A stretch of 64,000 bases of DNA from Glaciecola sp964621345 (GTDB taxonomy: Bacteria; Pseudomonadota; Gammaproteobacteria; Enterobacterales; Alteromonadaceae). Both the position numbers and the translations under genes were made by a program. Location: positions 1 to 64,000 of the forward strand of contig CAZUON010000009.1 in assembly GCA_964621345.1 (NCBI GenBank), read 5' to 3'. Below, one piece after another: positions 17,025 through 25,975 of the stretch; within the stretch, counting starts at the first letter, position 1; every line of letters starts with the position of its first letter. The notes beneath the pieces are model-generated. The model made no database searches. It was not told where the DNA came from and was given only the letters and a program-made list of their open reading frames with translations.

Positions 17025-18842
17025 CTAAGACTTGTTTTTAATCATATGTTCAACAAACAATAAACTACATCCTTTCGTTTGTTCACTATAAAGTACCTGA
17101 GAGATTTCTGATTTTTTTAGTGTTACTTCATATGAATCGAGAGTAAACGTGTAATCTGTAGTATTGGGGTCGCACAAATTGAAACTCTGCCCTCGCCATA
17201 CACCTGATTCGACATTTATAAGACCGCTGCTTTGCTGATTGTTATCGACCGATAACTGCCATTGATTATTCGCAAAATCCACCTGCCCTTTGGTCCCCGA
17301 TTGCAGGTAATGATGGGCGCCAGAGTAAGCTGTTAAATAACGTTGACCCTGTTTTACTATCTGGCTTTGCATGACTGAGTTATCCACCACGAATACCCCT
17401 GACGCACCAATGACTCTGAAGCTTGCTTGTTTCTCATCCGTTTGAATAAGGAGGCCTGTCGTTTCATCAACGCCGAAGGCATAATTGCTCAATGTTTCTG
17501 CGCTAAGCACAATCAATCGAGCTTGTCTGTCTCGTTCAGAAAAGTGAGTATCTAACACGCCTTTAGAAAAACTACCGAGTCCACCGGTACTCCGATACGT
17601 AAGGTCATTGTTTTCAATTGCTGTATTACAGGTTGTTGTATCACATCGTTGGGAGGGGGCGTCGATTGCAAATACACCTCGTCGCATCGCATTTTGACTT
17701 GTTCCATTGCTGATCATAGGAACTGGTCGCGAATGAAAACTCCCCCCAGACTGCACAGCTGTGCCGGCACTAGTACCGGCAATAAGCAAGCGCCCTTCAC
17801 TATTGTAATGGTTCATCAGCCCAAGTAGTTTGTTCGCCTCAGCATTTTGAACAAAGGCCGCCAGCGTTTTTGACTGGTCCCCACCGTTGAAGAAAATGCC
17901 TTGAGCGCGTGACAACAGTTGCTCAAATTGCTCAGTGTTTTCGCAAAAACTTTGATGTTGCGCATACAAATCGGGATAAACTCTAGCCCGGTCAAACATA
18001 TAATGCTCAGCTAAAAATACGTCCATGTTGTTACAAGCGTCATTGTTATTTTTTGCCTGTGTCACTTGCAAAATTTGGTACATTGCAGGGCTGAGCGGCC
18101 ACCACTTTACTGATAAACCAAGCGCTTCAAAATTGGTTTGATAAAAATCTACTGCATCAAAGATATCGCGCGCTGATGCAGTGCTAAAGAGCATTAAGGC
18201 TTTACGCTCGGTAGCCGAGTTTGAATTTGTAATTTGTACGCGTGCGTTAAGTTGTTCCTTAAGTGTTGTATTTAGTGCCTTTGCTGCATCAAGCTTTGAG
18301 CTATTAGGTTTGGCCAGCTCTTTAATTCGCTTTCCTTTTGCATCTATTTGAGCCACTTCTAACGCATCAAAAAATAAATAATATTCTGCGTTATCCAGCG
18401 CATCTATCTCTTTACCTAAACGATACCGGTCCAACCAAGATAGTAAATCTCTTCGAGTCAGCGGACCTGAGTCAGAAAGATTTGTGAGTTCGGGAAGCAG
18501 TTTTTTGAGATTAGAAAAATTATGGATATTCGAATATTTTTCAGTGAATATCTGTATTCTTTTTAAAGCCATTTCATTTAACGCAAAGGTTTTTTCGGAC
18601 TTGTTCTCATCGCTAAACTTGGTGCCGTGTGCACAATTCGCTTTCGCATAAGAAGAACAAGTCTTCATAGCTCCGCCTATAAGAAAATGAGAGTAGATCG
18701 GCGGATCTTGAATTTGCTGATTGTTAGTCACCCTTGGTGTCTGTGAAAACGCGTTGACTGAAAGCATAACGCTAAAGCAAAAGCTGATATATTTTGCTAT
18801 ATAAAAAAGATTAGAATTTTTAAGGGTAAACGTACATTTCAT
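17025..18842 (-). CDS. Secreted cyanophycinase-like peptidase (S51 family)
   Basis: This exopeptidase-type serine hydrolase has about 605 residues and an N-terminal signal peptide ending near NAFS. S51 hallmarks are present: IFFNGGDQ, the nucleophile motif AGTSAGT (Ser358), and DTHFSERDRQARL with the probable catalytic His433, followed by GVDETTGLL. Cyanophycinases cut the Asp-Arg polymer to beta-Asp-Arg. Some 200 residues before the catalytic core are not recognised. Longer starts up to 18911 exist, but they overlap inverted repeats and none has a Shine-Dalgarno sequence. Divergence from a receptor-permease-dipeptidase set supports the assignment. Confidence 0.85.
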   Translation of the reverse strand: MKCTFTLKNSNLFYIAKYISFCFSVMLSVNAFSQTPRVTNNQQIQDPPIYSHFLIGGAMKTCSSYAKANCAHGTKFSDENKSEKTFALNEMALKRIQIFTEKYSNIHNFSNLKKLLPELTNLSDSGPLTRRDLLSWLDRYRLGKEIDALDNAEYYLFFDALEVAQIDAKGKRIKELAKPNSSKLDAAKALNTTLKEQLNARVQITNSNSATERKALMLFSTASARDIFDAVDFYQTNFEALGLSVKWWPLSPAMYQILQVTQAKNNNDACNNMDVFLAEHYMFDRARVYPDLYAQHQSFCENTEQFEQLLSRAQGIFFNGGDQSKTLAAFVQNAEANKLLGLMNHYNSEGRLLIAGTSAGTAVQSGGSFHSRPVPMISNGTSQNAMRRGVFAIDAPSQRCDTTTCNTAIENNDLTYRSTGGLGSFSKGVLDTHFSERDRQARLIVLSAETLSNYAFGVDETTGLLIQTDEKQASFRVIGASGVFVVDNSVMQSQIVKQGQRYLTAYSGAHHYLQSGTKGQVDFANNQWQLSVDNNQQSSGLINVESGVWRGQSFNLCDPNTTDYTFTLDSYEVTLKKSEISQVLYSEQTKGCSLLFVEHMIKNKS

Positions 18843-18894
18843 CGTCATAAATAATGCCATTAATGTTAAGCGAAAAGACCATAAAGGTCGCTTG

Positions 18895-18937
18895 TTGACT
18901 TTTTTAAACATTAGTGTTTATCATTTAATAAAGTCAA
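18895..18937. repeat. Nested inverted repeats upstream of cyanophycinase gene
   Basis: TTGACTTT (18895-18902) pairs with AAAGTCAA (18930-18937). Inside it, TAAACA-TTAG-TGTTTA (18905-18920) is a second perfect dyad. It sits over the most upstream potential start codon of the peptidase gene, which suggests control DNA rather than coding DNA and supports the downstream start. Confidence 0.5.
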
Positions 18938-19044
18938 GGTTTGTCTTGGCTATAAGGTTTTTTTCGGTCCTTCGCTTGGCTATTTGAAACGATGCGACCA
19001 AAACAATTAAGTGAGAAATTCAGTGGTTAAGAAAGCCATCAATC

Positions 19045-19058
19045 TTGGTAGCTACCAA
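19045..19058. promoter_or_regulatory. Perfect 14-base palindrome, candidate operator
   Basis: TTGGTAGCTACCAA is its own reverse complement and lies 113 bases before the receptor start, midway in the divergent region. The size and symmetry suit a dimeric regulator that could control both sides. No regulator gene is encoded nearby, so the binding protein is unknown. Confidence 0.45.
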
Positions 19059-19170
19059 TACCAGAATTTCTATCTGTCGGAGTGGTTCGACGAATAGAAA
19101 CGAATACAAAGTCATCATTGGCGCCTTTTAGGCTGCCTGTTTGTATTTGTTTTTATTAAAGGATCACTCT

Positions 19171-22116
19171 ATGAAAATTTCAGTATTAGCGCTCGCCGTT
19201 GCGAGTAGCCTCAGCGTTAGCGCGCATGTAAATGCCCAACAGCAAAATCCGTCTACTTCCCCAGAAAGCACCGATGCAACCGAAGTCGTTGAGCGCATCA
19301 CCGTAACCGGCTCAAATTTAAAAGGAGTTGACCTTGAGGGTGCACAACCACTTATTGTCATCTCCGCACAAGATATCGAAAGACTCGGCGTAAGCAACTT
19401 ATCTGAACTGATGCGCACAGTTAATCAAACACGTGGCGGTACAAGCACTTTCACCACGGCTCAAAGCGGTGCGACATCTACATCAACTCCGCCTGGGCAA
19501 GCCGCCGTTTCTTTAAGAGGAATGGGTCCATCTTCAACGCTCACGCTAGTTAACGGCCGGAGAATCGCCGCCAGCTCTTTTGCCGCCGGCACCGAGAACT
19601 TTGTCGACATTAATGCCATTCCGCTTTCGGCTATTGAGTCAGTTGAAATTTTAAGTACAGGTGCATCGGCTGTTTACGGAGCGGATGCAGTTGCAGGTGT
19701 AATTAACTACATCTTAAAAAAAGACTACAAAGGCTTTGAGGCTAGAGCACTGTATTCTGACTCTGAGGTCAGCGCTAATGAAAGCACCAAGGGCGTACAA
19801 GTTTTTTACGGTAGTCCTGTTGGCAATGGCCACCTATCTGTTTTTGCAGACTTTTATGATCGCAATGCAGTAAAAGCGAGCAGTCGTGCGCTTACTGCAA
19901 ACCCGATTTTAAGTAGTAGCTATTCATATTTGCCCAAAGATACCCCTAACATCTATTTTTTCTCCGCGCGTTCGGGTAATGAAATTGGCAACCCCAATTG
20001 CGCAACAGAGCTTGTGACAACAGAGTTTGGCGAAGAAATTTGTGCCTATTATGGTAACGAAGATGACTACCTCGAATCTCCCCTCAAAAGCTTGTCAGCA
20101 GGTTTAATATACAGTCATTCATTTGATGATGTAGAGTGGAATACCGACCTTATTTTCTCGCAAACTGAGTCTACATCGTTTTCAAGCCCAGCCCCCATTA
20201 ATCAAGTGGATGATAGCGAAGGCCCTTTTGTAAACGAAGCTATCATTGATTTACTCGACGATGATTTTGCAAATATTATTCTGGATGACGTGTTTATTGA
20301 CCCCTACGACTCTTTGTTGGGTCGAGAGTTATTTGGCTTTCAGTTTGACGCGCGTTTTTCAACACCGCGTACAGTCGAGATTGAAAGCAAAGCGTTTAGG
20401 TTAGTGTCTGAATTATCGGGTTTTTACGGTGATTGGGAATGGGATGTTGGCATGACACTCTCTCGCTCCGAATCAGAGCAGGTTGCTACTGAAGGGATTT
20501 ATAATCGCTATCGCTACCATGCTGCGCTAGGTGGGGAACTTTGCTCAGACGGCAGCATTGCAACCTTGGGTCAGAGCTCCGATTCACCGGTATGTAGTAC
20601 TGGAAACCTATTACCTATCTACAACCCTTTTGACGCAACTTCGCAAGCTAATCTAGACACCTTGAGCCTTGCTCAAGCGCGCCCCACTCGCGATGGCGAG
20701 AGCACGCTATATGGTGTTGACGCATCAATTGCAGGTGACTTATTTGAATTTAATAACAACACCGTATCTGCCGCTTTTGGTGTTGAAATACGCAGAGAAG
20801 AAATCTCAGACTTTGCCTCCGAAGACGCACAAGCTAGAGCCGAAAACGGCTATCTTGTAGATGTATTTGGCTTTGGCTCAAGTGTATCTGATGCAAGTCG
20901 CAATCACTATGGGGCCTTTGCAGAATTTAATATTCCCCTTAACGACGACCTGCAGATGAACCTAGCGGGTCGTTTTGATGACTATAACGATTTTGGTAGC
21001 AGCTTTAATCCTCGCGTTGGCTTTAAGTATAACCCTGTTGAGAGCGTAGTACTTCGCGGCGGTTGGTCAACTGCATTCAGAGCCCCCTCACTAACTCAAG
21101 CCGGTGTGAAATTACGCACTACTCGCGCTGACTTTGACTGCTCGGCAAATCAGCAAATTGCCGATTTATATTGTGAGGGAGATGGTACTTTACGCGGTAA
21201 TAACGTACTCGAATTGGGTAACCCAAACTTACAACCGGAAGAGTCTGAATCCTTTAATTTAGGTATCGCTTATAGCCCCACTCGCTACACCGATATCACT
21301 GTTGATTATTGGCACTTCGAGCATGAAGACCTTGTCGATACCAATATGACTGGCGTACTGGCAGCTGCTATGACAGACGCTAGCTTGCGTCACTGCGGCA
21401 TAGTGCCTGAGGGCGAAAAAGGTATTAGTTACGACAGCGTATTATGTGATTTCACCGACACTAGCGGTTTAAACATTGAACAAGACGGCGCCAATTTAAA
21501 CGAAATTCTTAACGCCTATGTGGATGGTTTTGACCCAAGGTTTGCCGAATTACCGCTATTTAGAGACCATGTACTACTGCTCGAAAATACCGGCACGCAA
21601 AAGCTAAGCGGCATCGACTTTTTGGTATCTCACGAGATCAAATTAGATAACAACGATTCAATCGAACTAGATCTATCGGGTACACACTACACCCAGTTTG
21701 AGCGAAACATCCCTGGCTCTGACGATATTGAAGAGCTCGCAGGCACTTATCAGTATCCAGAAACGGTGGCCAATGTCTCAGCTTTTTATGCTGCTGATGA
21801 TTGGTTTGCCGGCGTAACGGTTTTTTATACCGGAAGTTATGAAGACGACATTGAGCGCCTGCGTGGGCGTGAAATTGATGAGCTCATTAGCTTAGACGTA
21901 CTAGCGGACGAAGAAAGCCGTAGAGACGTCGGCAGCTGGACTACGGTAGATTTAAGTGCAGGCTATTATTTTAAGCATGTTGATGTGCGTTTGCGTGTTG
22001 AAAACCTGCTTGATGAAGATGCACCCATTGCCTATGGCTCATCTCGTGGTTACGATAGCTTCAACCATAATCCGTTTGGCCGTCGCTTTACTCTAACTCT
22101 TGACTATCGTTACTAA
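19171..22116 (+). CDS. TonB-dependent outer-membrane receptor (cyanophycin/dipeptide locus)
   Basis: This 981-residue receptor has a signal peptide ending near NAQ and a plug domain. The plug runs from VVERITVTGSNLKG through SLRGMGPSSTLTLVNGRRI to SVEILSTGASAVYGADAVAG. A large beta-barrel follows, ending in an aromatic residue (LDYRY), as outer-membrane proteins do. The start at 19171 follows AAAGG and gives a clean signal peptide. It heads a set with a permease and an amidohydrolase and faces a cyanophycinase gene. Its ligand is therefore inferred to be cyanophycin fragments; the sequence itself does not show specificity. Confidence 0.92.
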   Translation: MKISVLALAVASSLSVSAHVNAQQQNPSTSPESTDATEVVERITVTGSNLKGVDLEGAQPLIVISAQDIERLGVSNLSELMRTVNQTRGGTSTFTTAQSGATSTSTPPGQAAVSLRGMGPSSTLTLVNGRRIAASSFAAGTENFVDINAIPLSAIESVEILSTGASAVYGADAVAGVINYILKKDYKGFEARALYSDSEVSANESTKGVQVFYGSPVGNGHLSVFADFYDRNAVKASSRALTANPILSSSYSYLPKDTPNIYFFSARSGNEIGNPNCATELVTTEFGEEICAYYGNEDDYLESPLKSLSAGLIYSHSFDDVEWNTDLIFSQTESTSFSSPAPINQVDDSEGPFVNEAIIDLLDDDFANIILDDVFIDPYDSLLGRELFGFQFDARFSTPRTVEIESKAFRLVSELSGFYGDWEWDVGMTLSRSESEQVATEGIYNRYRYHAALGGELCSDGSIATLGQSSDSPVCSTGNLLPIYNPFDATSQANLDTLSLAQARPTRDGESTLYGVDASIAGDLFEFNNNTVSAAFGVEIRREEISDFASEDAQARAENGYLVDVFGFGSSVSDASRNHYGAFAEFNIPLNDDLQMNLAGRFDDYNDFGSSFNPRVGFKYNPVESVVLRGGWSTAFRAPSLTQAGVKLRTTRADFDCSANQQIADLYCEGDGTLRGNNVLELGNPNLQPEESESFNLGIAYSPTRYTDITVDYWHFEHEDLVDTNMTGVLAAAMTDASLRHCGIVPEGEKGISYDSVLCDFTDTSGLNIEQDGANLNEILNAYVDGFDPRFAELPLFRDHVLLLENTGTQKLSGIDFLVSHEIKLDNNDSIELDLSGTHYTQFERNIPGSDDIEELAGTYQYPETVANVSAFYAADDWFAGVTVFYTGSYEDDIERLRGREIDELISLDVLADEESRRDVGSWTTVDLSAGYYFKHVDVRLRVENLLDEDAPIAYGSSRGYDSFNHNPFGRRFTLTLDYRY

Positions 22117-22177
22117 TGACGTTTTTTCACATACTATAGACCGGTCTCTTGTAACGAATACTAGCTGAGTTAAGCCT

Positions 22178-23674
22178 ATGCAACATCACAACAGTGATCT
22201 TACAGCGAACGAGAGTAGCCGCAATTTGACGAATAAAATGCCAGACGCTTTTGTCATTTTATTCTTCATTATTGTGATTGCTAGCGCGCTAACCTACATC
22301 GTGCCGCAAGGCAGTTTTGTAAAAAACGTAGACGAAAACGGCGCGGTTAGTATCGACCGCAGCACCTTTTCATTAAGTGAGGGTAACGAGCAAGGTGTGC
22401 GTTTGTTTGCCACCGGTGATGATGTTGGCTTCTTAAATTATGTGTTTGACGGCCTAACATCGGGCGACCGTTATGGTTCAGCGGTGGGAGTCGTTGCGTT
22501 TATATTAATTGTAGGCGGTGCCTTTGGTATTGTGATGCACACTGGCGCGGTGCAACGAGGTATACAGGCCTTAATTAACTTTTCCAGTCATGCTGACAAA
22601 GTATTGTTGCCCCTATTATTTATACTTTTTTCGTTAGGCGGCGCAGTATTTGGCATGGGTGAAGAAGCCATCGCCTTTTGTATCATTTTGGTGCCCTTAG
22701 TGATTGCACTGGGGTTTGATGCAATCACCGCGGTACTGCTGACCTATGTGGCCACTCAAATTGGTTTTGCAACCAGTTGGATGAACCCCTTTTCCGTTGC
22801 CATCGCTCAAGGGATTGCCGGTGTTCCTCTGTTTTCTGGACAAGAATTTCGTATGCTATTGTGGCTTATTTTTACTGCTATCGGCTTAACTTTTACCCTG
22901 CGCTATGCATACTCGGTTAAGCGTAATCCCGCGTTATCTAAATGCCCTCAAGCGAATCACAGCTTTGCGGAGTCTGCGCAACCCACACCAACGAAGGCAC
23001 ATTTTACTAAGCTTGATATGAGCATCATTGGGATTTTCTTTGCCGGTATTATGTGGGTACTTTGGGGCGTGCTTTATCATCAATACTATATCCCAGAAAT
23101 TGCGTCGCAGTTTTTTGCTATTGGGCTGGTTATTGGCATTGTCAGTGTTGTATTTGGTGGTGTTAAAGCAAATAGCATATCTGAGTCTTTTCAGAGAGGC
23201 GCCAGCGATTTACTGCCTGCTGCACTAATTGTAGGAATGGCCAAAGGTATCATTATTATATTAGGAGGAGATGCTGTGGACTCTCCTTCCACCTTAAATA
23301 CCTTGTTATATTACGCGAGCGGCGCAGTATCTGATACCGGCGCTAGCGTGAATGCGATTTTCATGCTGATATTTCAAACCATTTTTAACTTCTTTGTCGC
23401 AAGTGGCTCAGGTCAAGCGGCCATCACCATGCCGCTGATGGCACCATTGTCTGACTTAATTGGCGTTACACGACAAACCGCAGTACTTGCATTTCAACTT
23501 GGCGATGGTTTCTCTAATATCATCATTCCCACTAGCGCATCGCTCATCGGGTGCCTTGGGGTAGCCCGCATTGATTGGACAACGTGGTTTTTATTTATTT
23601 GGAAGCTGTTTCTCGTATTATTCTCTGCCGCCTGTTTATGTATGTTTGTTGCCGTACAAATAGGATTTAATTAG
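22178..23674 (+). CDS. YfcC/DcuC-family inner-membrane permease
   Basis: This 498-residue transporter has about twelve membrane helices. PDAFVILFFIIVIASALTYI at the start and GGAVFGMGEEAIAF in the middle are typical of the YfcC/C4-dicarboxylate anaerobic carrier family, which includes amino-acid exchangers. A repeat motif ASGSGQAAITMPLMAP lies in the second half. It sits 61 bases after the receptor gene and 4 bases before the amidohydrolase gene, so uptake of Asp-Arg dipeptides or arginine is a reasonable guess. Confidence 0.87.
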   Translation: MQHHNSDLTANESSRNLTNKMPDAFVILFFIIVIASALTYIVPQGSFVKNVDENGAVSIDRSTFSLSEGNEQGVRLFATGDDVGFLNYVFDGLTSGDRYGSAVGVVAFILIVGGAFGIVMHTGAVQRGIQALINFSSHADKVLLPLLFILFSLGGAVFGMGEEAIAFCIILVPLVIALGFDAITAVLLTYVATQIGFATSWMNPFSVAIAQGIAGVPLFSGQEFRMLLWLIFTAIGLTFTLRYAYSVKRNPALSKCPQANHSFAESAQPTPTKAHFTKLDMSIIGIFFAGIMWVLWGVLYHQYYIPEIASQFFAIGLVIGIVSVVFGGVKANSISESFQRGASDLLPAALIVGMAKGIIIILGGDAVDSPSTLNTLLYYASGAVSDTGASVNAIFMLIFQTIFNFFVASGSGQAAITMPLMAPLSDLIGVTRQTAVLAFQLGDGFSNIIIPTSASLIGCLGVARIDWTTWFLFIWKLFLVLFSAACLCMFVAVQIGFN

Positions 23675-23678
23675 TTTT

Positions 23679-24845
23679 ATGTCTCTTACTTTAATTACTA
23701 ACGTTGAGGTTTATGCCCCAGAGCATCTTGGTAAATGTGATGTTTTGCTTGGCGGGGGCGAAGTTGTCTCTATAGCCGACTCTTTAAATTGCGACAGCCT
23801 CGACCTTCAGCGCATCGATGGGAAAAACAAAATATTGCTACCCGGATTGGTTGACTGTCTTGCCCATATCAGTGGTGGTGGTGGCGAAGGAGGTTATCAT
23901 ACACGAACCCCAGAAATGCCAGCATCTGAAGCGATTAAGGCCGGTGTGACATCTTTAGTTGCAGCACTTGGTACCGATGCCATAACCAGAAGCCTTGAAG
24001 ATATGCTGGCAAAAGTAAAGGCGCTAAAACATATAGGATTGTCGGTTTATGCCTATACAGGTAACTACCATATTCCCGTTACTACAATCACCTGTGATGT
24101 GACTAAAGATATTGTCTTGATTGAAGAGTTTATTGGTGTCGGCGAAGTTGCCATCGCTGATCACAGAAGCTCCCAGCCCAGCACCCAGCAATTAGCACAA
24201 GTCGCGGCAGCGGCGCGTGTAGGCGGCATGTTATCTGGTAAAGCGGGGGTGGTCTTGGTGCATGTTGGGCCGGGTAAATCTCGGTTAAAACTTTTACATG
24301 ACGTGGTTAATCACAGCGACATCCCAAGCTATCAATTTCACCCTACTCATATTAATCGCGATCAAGACTTATTGGATGCAGGAATAGAATGGGCAAAAGT
24401 AGGTGGGTCTATCGACATGACGACTAGCACCAATCAGCATTTTATAGACGAAGGTGAAATCCCCGCAGCACAAGCGGTAATCAAAGCAATAGAGGCTGGA
24501 GTGGCAATCAATAAGATATCACTAAGTTCAGATGCCAACGCCAGTCTTCCGGTATTTGACAGCCACGGCAAATTAGTCGGATTAGAAGTAGGACGCATGC
24601 AAAGTCTGTACGATTGCTTTAAAGAGTTAGTCATTAAACACCAATTACCGATTGAAACCGCCATTCAGGTTGTCTCCACCTCACCTGCAGATATTTTGCA
24701 GCTAAAGGCCGGAAGAATAAAAGAAGGCGAAGCGGCCGATGTGTTACTGATAGATAAATCTAGCCTCACACTCGAACATGTGTTCGCCAAAGGAAAACAC
24801 CTTCTAGCAGAAGGCGAGCTTAATGTAGATTTACCCTTTGAATAA
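23679..24845 (+). CDS. iadA: Isoaspartyl dipeptidase-like amidohydrolase (IadA family) with altered metal site
   Basis: This 388-residue protein aligns end to end with IadA, which splits beta-aspartyl dipeptides. GGGGEGG (Glu70), Tyr130, DHRS (Arg163), His195, PTHINR (His224, Arg227) and SSDANAS (Asp285, Ser289) are kept. The usual HxH at the first strand reads LAH (Leu61, His63), and Glu156 stands where IadA has its carboxylated bridging lysine. The binuclear zinc site must differ, or the substrate has shifted. It lies 4 bases after the permease; the neighbouring cyanophycinase would supply beta-Asp-Arg. Confidence 0.85.
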   Translation: MSLTLITNVEVYAPEHLGKCDVLLGGGEVVSIADSLNCDSLDLQRIDGKNKILLPGLVDCLAHISGGGGEGGYHTRTPEMPASEAIKAGVTSLVAALGTDAITRSLEDMLAKVKALKHIGLSVYAYTGNYHIPVTTITCDVTKDIVLIEEFIGVGEVAIADHRSSQPSTQQLAQVAAAARVGGMLSGKAGVVLVHVGPGKSRLKLLHDVVNHSDIPSYQFHPTHINRDQDLLDAGIEWAKVGGSIDMTTSTNQHFIDEGEIPAAQAVIKAIEAGVAINKISLSSDANASLPVFDSHGKLVGLEVGRMQSLYDCFKELVIKHQLPIETAIQVVSTSPADILQLKAGRIKEGEAADVLLIDKSSLTLEHVFAKGKHLLAEGELNVDLPFE

Positions 24846-24893
24846 CCACGCTTCCTTGTAAGAAACTAGTATCGGTTATTGACTTATGGTTAG

Positions 24894-24922
24894 AGCTCTG
24901 GGAACTAAATCCCTGAGCTTTT
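24894..24922. terminator. Hairpin terminator between iadA-like gene and motY
   Basis: AGCTC-T-GGGA pairs with TCCC-T-GAGCT around a short loop and is followed by TTTT on the plus strand. It lies between two convergent genes and overlaps the end of motY, so it may serve both. Confidence 0.65.
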
Positions 24923-25795
24923 CGAAAGTCTTACCACTACCCTGCGGTTTTTAGCTCGGTCTAGGCGAGTATCATTAGGTGCTGAATGGCGTCTTTCACC
25001 ATGCCCTGTAATCTCAATACGCTCAACATCTACGCCTAGCGAAGAAAAGTAGTCTCGCACTTCTTGTGCTCTGCGAATTGAAAGCTGCTCGTTGTTATAA
25101 GATCCACCGTAGCTATCGCTGTAACCATCGAGTAAGACCAATTCTAAATCAAGGTCTTCTTTTAAATACTCACCAATCATATCGAGACGGCGCTTGGAGT
25201 ATTTGGTCAACTGGGCACTGCTTTTTTTATAGGCAAGTACTGTATAGGAAATATCCTCAAAGCTATACGGAAGTAGATTCGAAATACAACGACTGAAATC
25301 GTAATAAGACTGCTGAAATGCAGCAGCATTCAAGGCTACCGCTACCGAATCATTAGGATTTAACCAGTCTTGATAATGTATAGTCGGCCAAAAGCCCTTT
25401 TCAAGCTCGGTCAACATTTGCCATGCAGCATCCGAAGGTAAATCGCCATCGTATTGTTTACGCAAGTCCATTTTTGCAATTTCTCGTCGCCCTACTCCCG
25501 GCATCCACTTTGGAGGAGCCGAATATACTGATGCGGCATCGTAGCGGTTGGGGAGGCGTAACATGTCTAAGTAAAACTCCATGTTTAACTGCTTTGACGC
25601 CTCAGTGCTAAATGACGCAGTGCCGTAACCAGGTATTTCGTGGCTTAGTTCACATTTTAAGCGTGTTTGTGACGATAATAACCATTCAGACGCGTCTAAA
25701 TCGACATGGTATTGGCGCATATTCGCTTGGGCGGTTAAACTTAAGCATAGCAATACCACAGCGCTACCTAACTTGGGCTGTAAAGCGCTAGACAT
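24905..25795 (-). CDS. motY: Sodium-driven flagellar motor T-ring protein MotY
   Basis: This 296-residue periplasmic protein forms the T ring that holds PomA/PomB-type stators in polar flagellar motors. A signal peptide (SAVVLLCLSLTAQA) is followed by the MotY-specific N-terminal domain and then a C-terminal OmpA-like peptidoglycan-binding domain (VLLDGYSDSYG ... LSIRRAQEVRDYF ... GHGERR). ATG 25795 gives a normal signal peptide and a length close to Vibrio MotY (about 293). The frame is open further upstream, with ATG 25885 the main alternative. It is divergent from rnt, as in Vibrio. Confidence 0.9.
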   Translation of the reverse strand: MSSALQPKLGSAVVLLCLSLTAQANMRQYHVDLDASEWLLSSQTRLKCELSHEIPGYGTASFSTEASKQLNMEFYLDMLRLPNRYDAASVYSAPPKWMPGVGRREIAKMDLRKQYDGDLPSDAAWQMLTELEKGFWPTIHYQDWLNPNDSVAVALNAAAFQQSYYDFSRCISNLLPYSFEDISYTVLAYKKSSAQLTKYSKRRLDMIGEYLKEDLDLELVLLDGYSDSYGGSYNNEQLSIRRAQEVRDYFSSLGVDVERIEITGHGERRHSAPNDTRLDRAKNRRVVVRLSKSSGI

Positions 25796-25975
25796 CGCCT
25801 TTAGGGCAAGCTGTAACAAGTTTTTAAAGATAGCTTTAAAGCAATTTTTAAGCACGTTGATCGCCATAATCGGTGGATTATTCATTATGAATATATCGAC
25901 CTTTTTGGTAAAAGGTTTAGCGCTTAAGTTTGAACTTCGGCATACTATTAACAACGATAGATAAGCTAGGTTTAT

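Larger units (their letters stand above)
18843..19170. other. Divergent control region between cyanophycinase and receptor genes
   Basis: These 328 bases hold no gene of their own. Nested inverted repeats lie at 18895-18937, and a perfect 14-base palindrome lies at 19045-19058. The region should carry both divergent promoters. AAAGG just before the receptor ATG is a clear ribosome binding site; none is visible for the peptidase. Confidence 0.6.
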
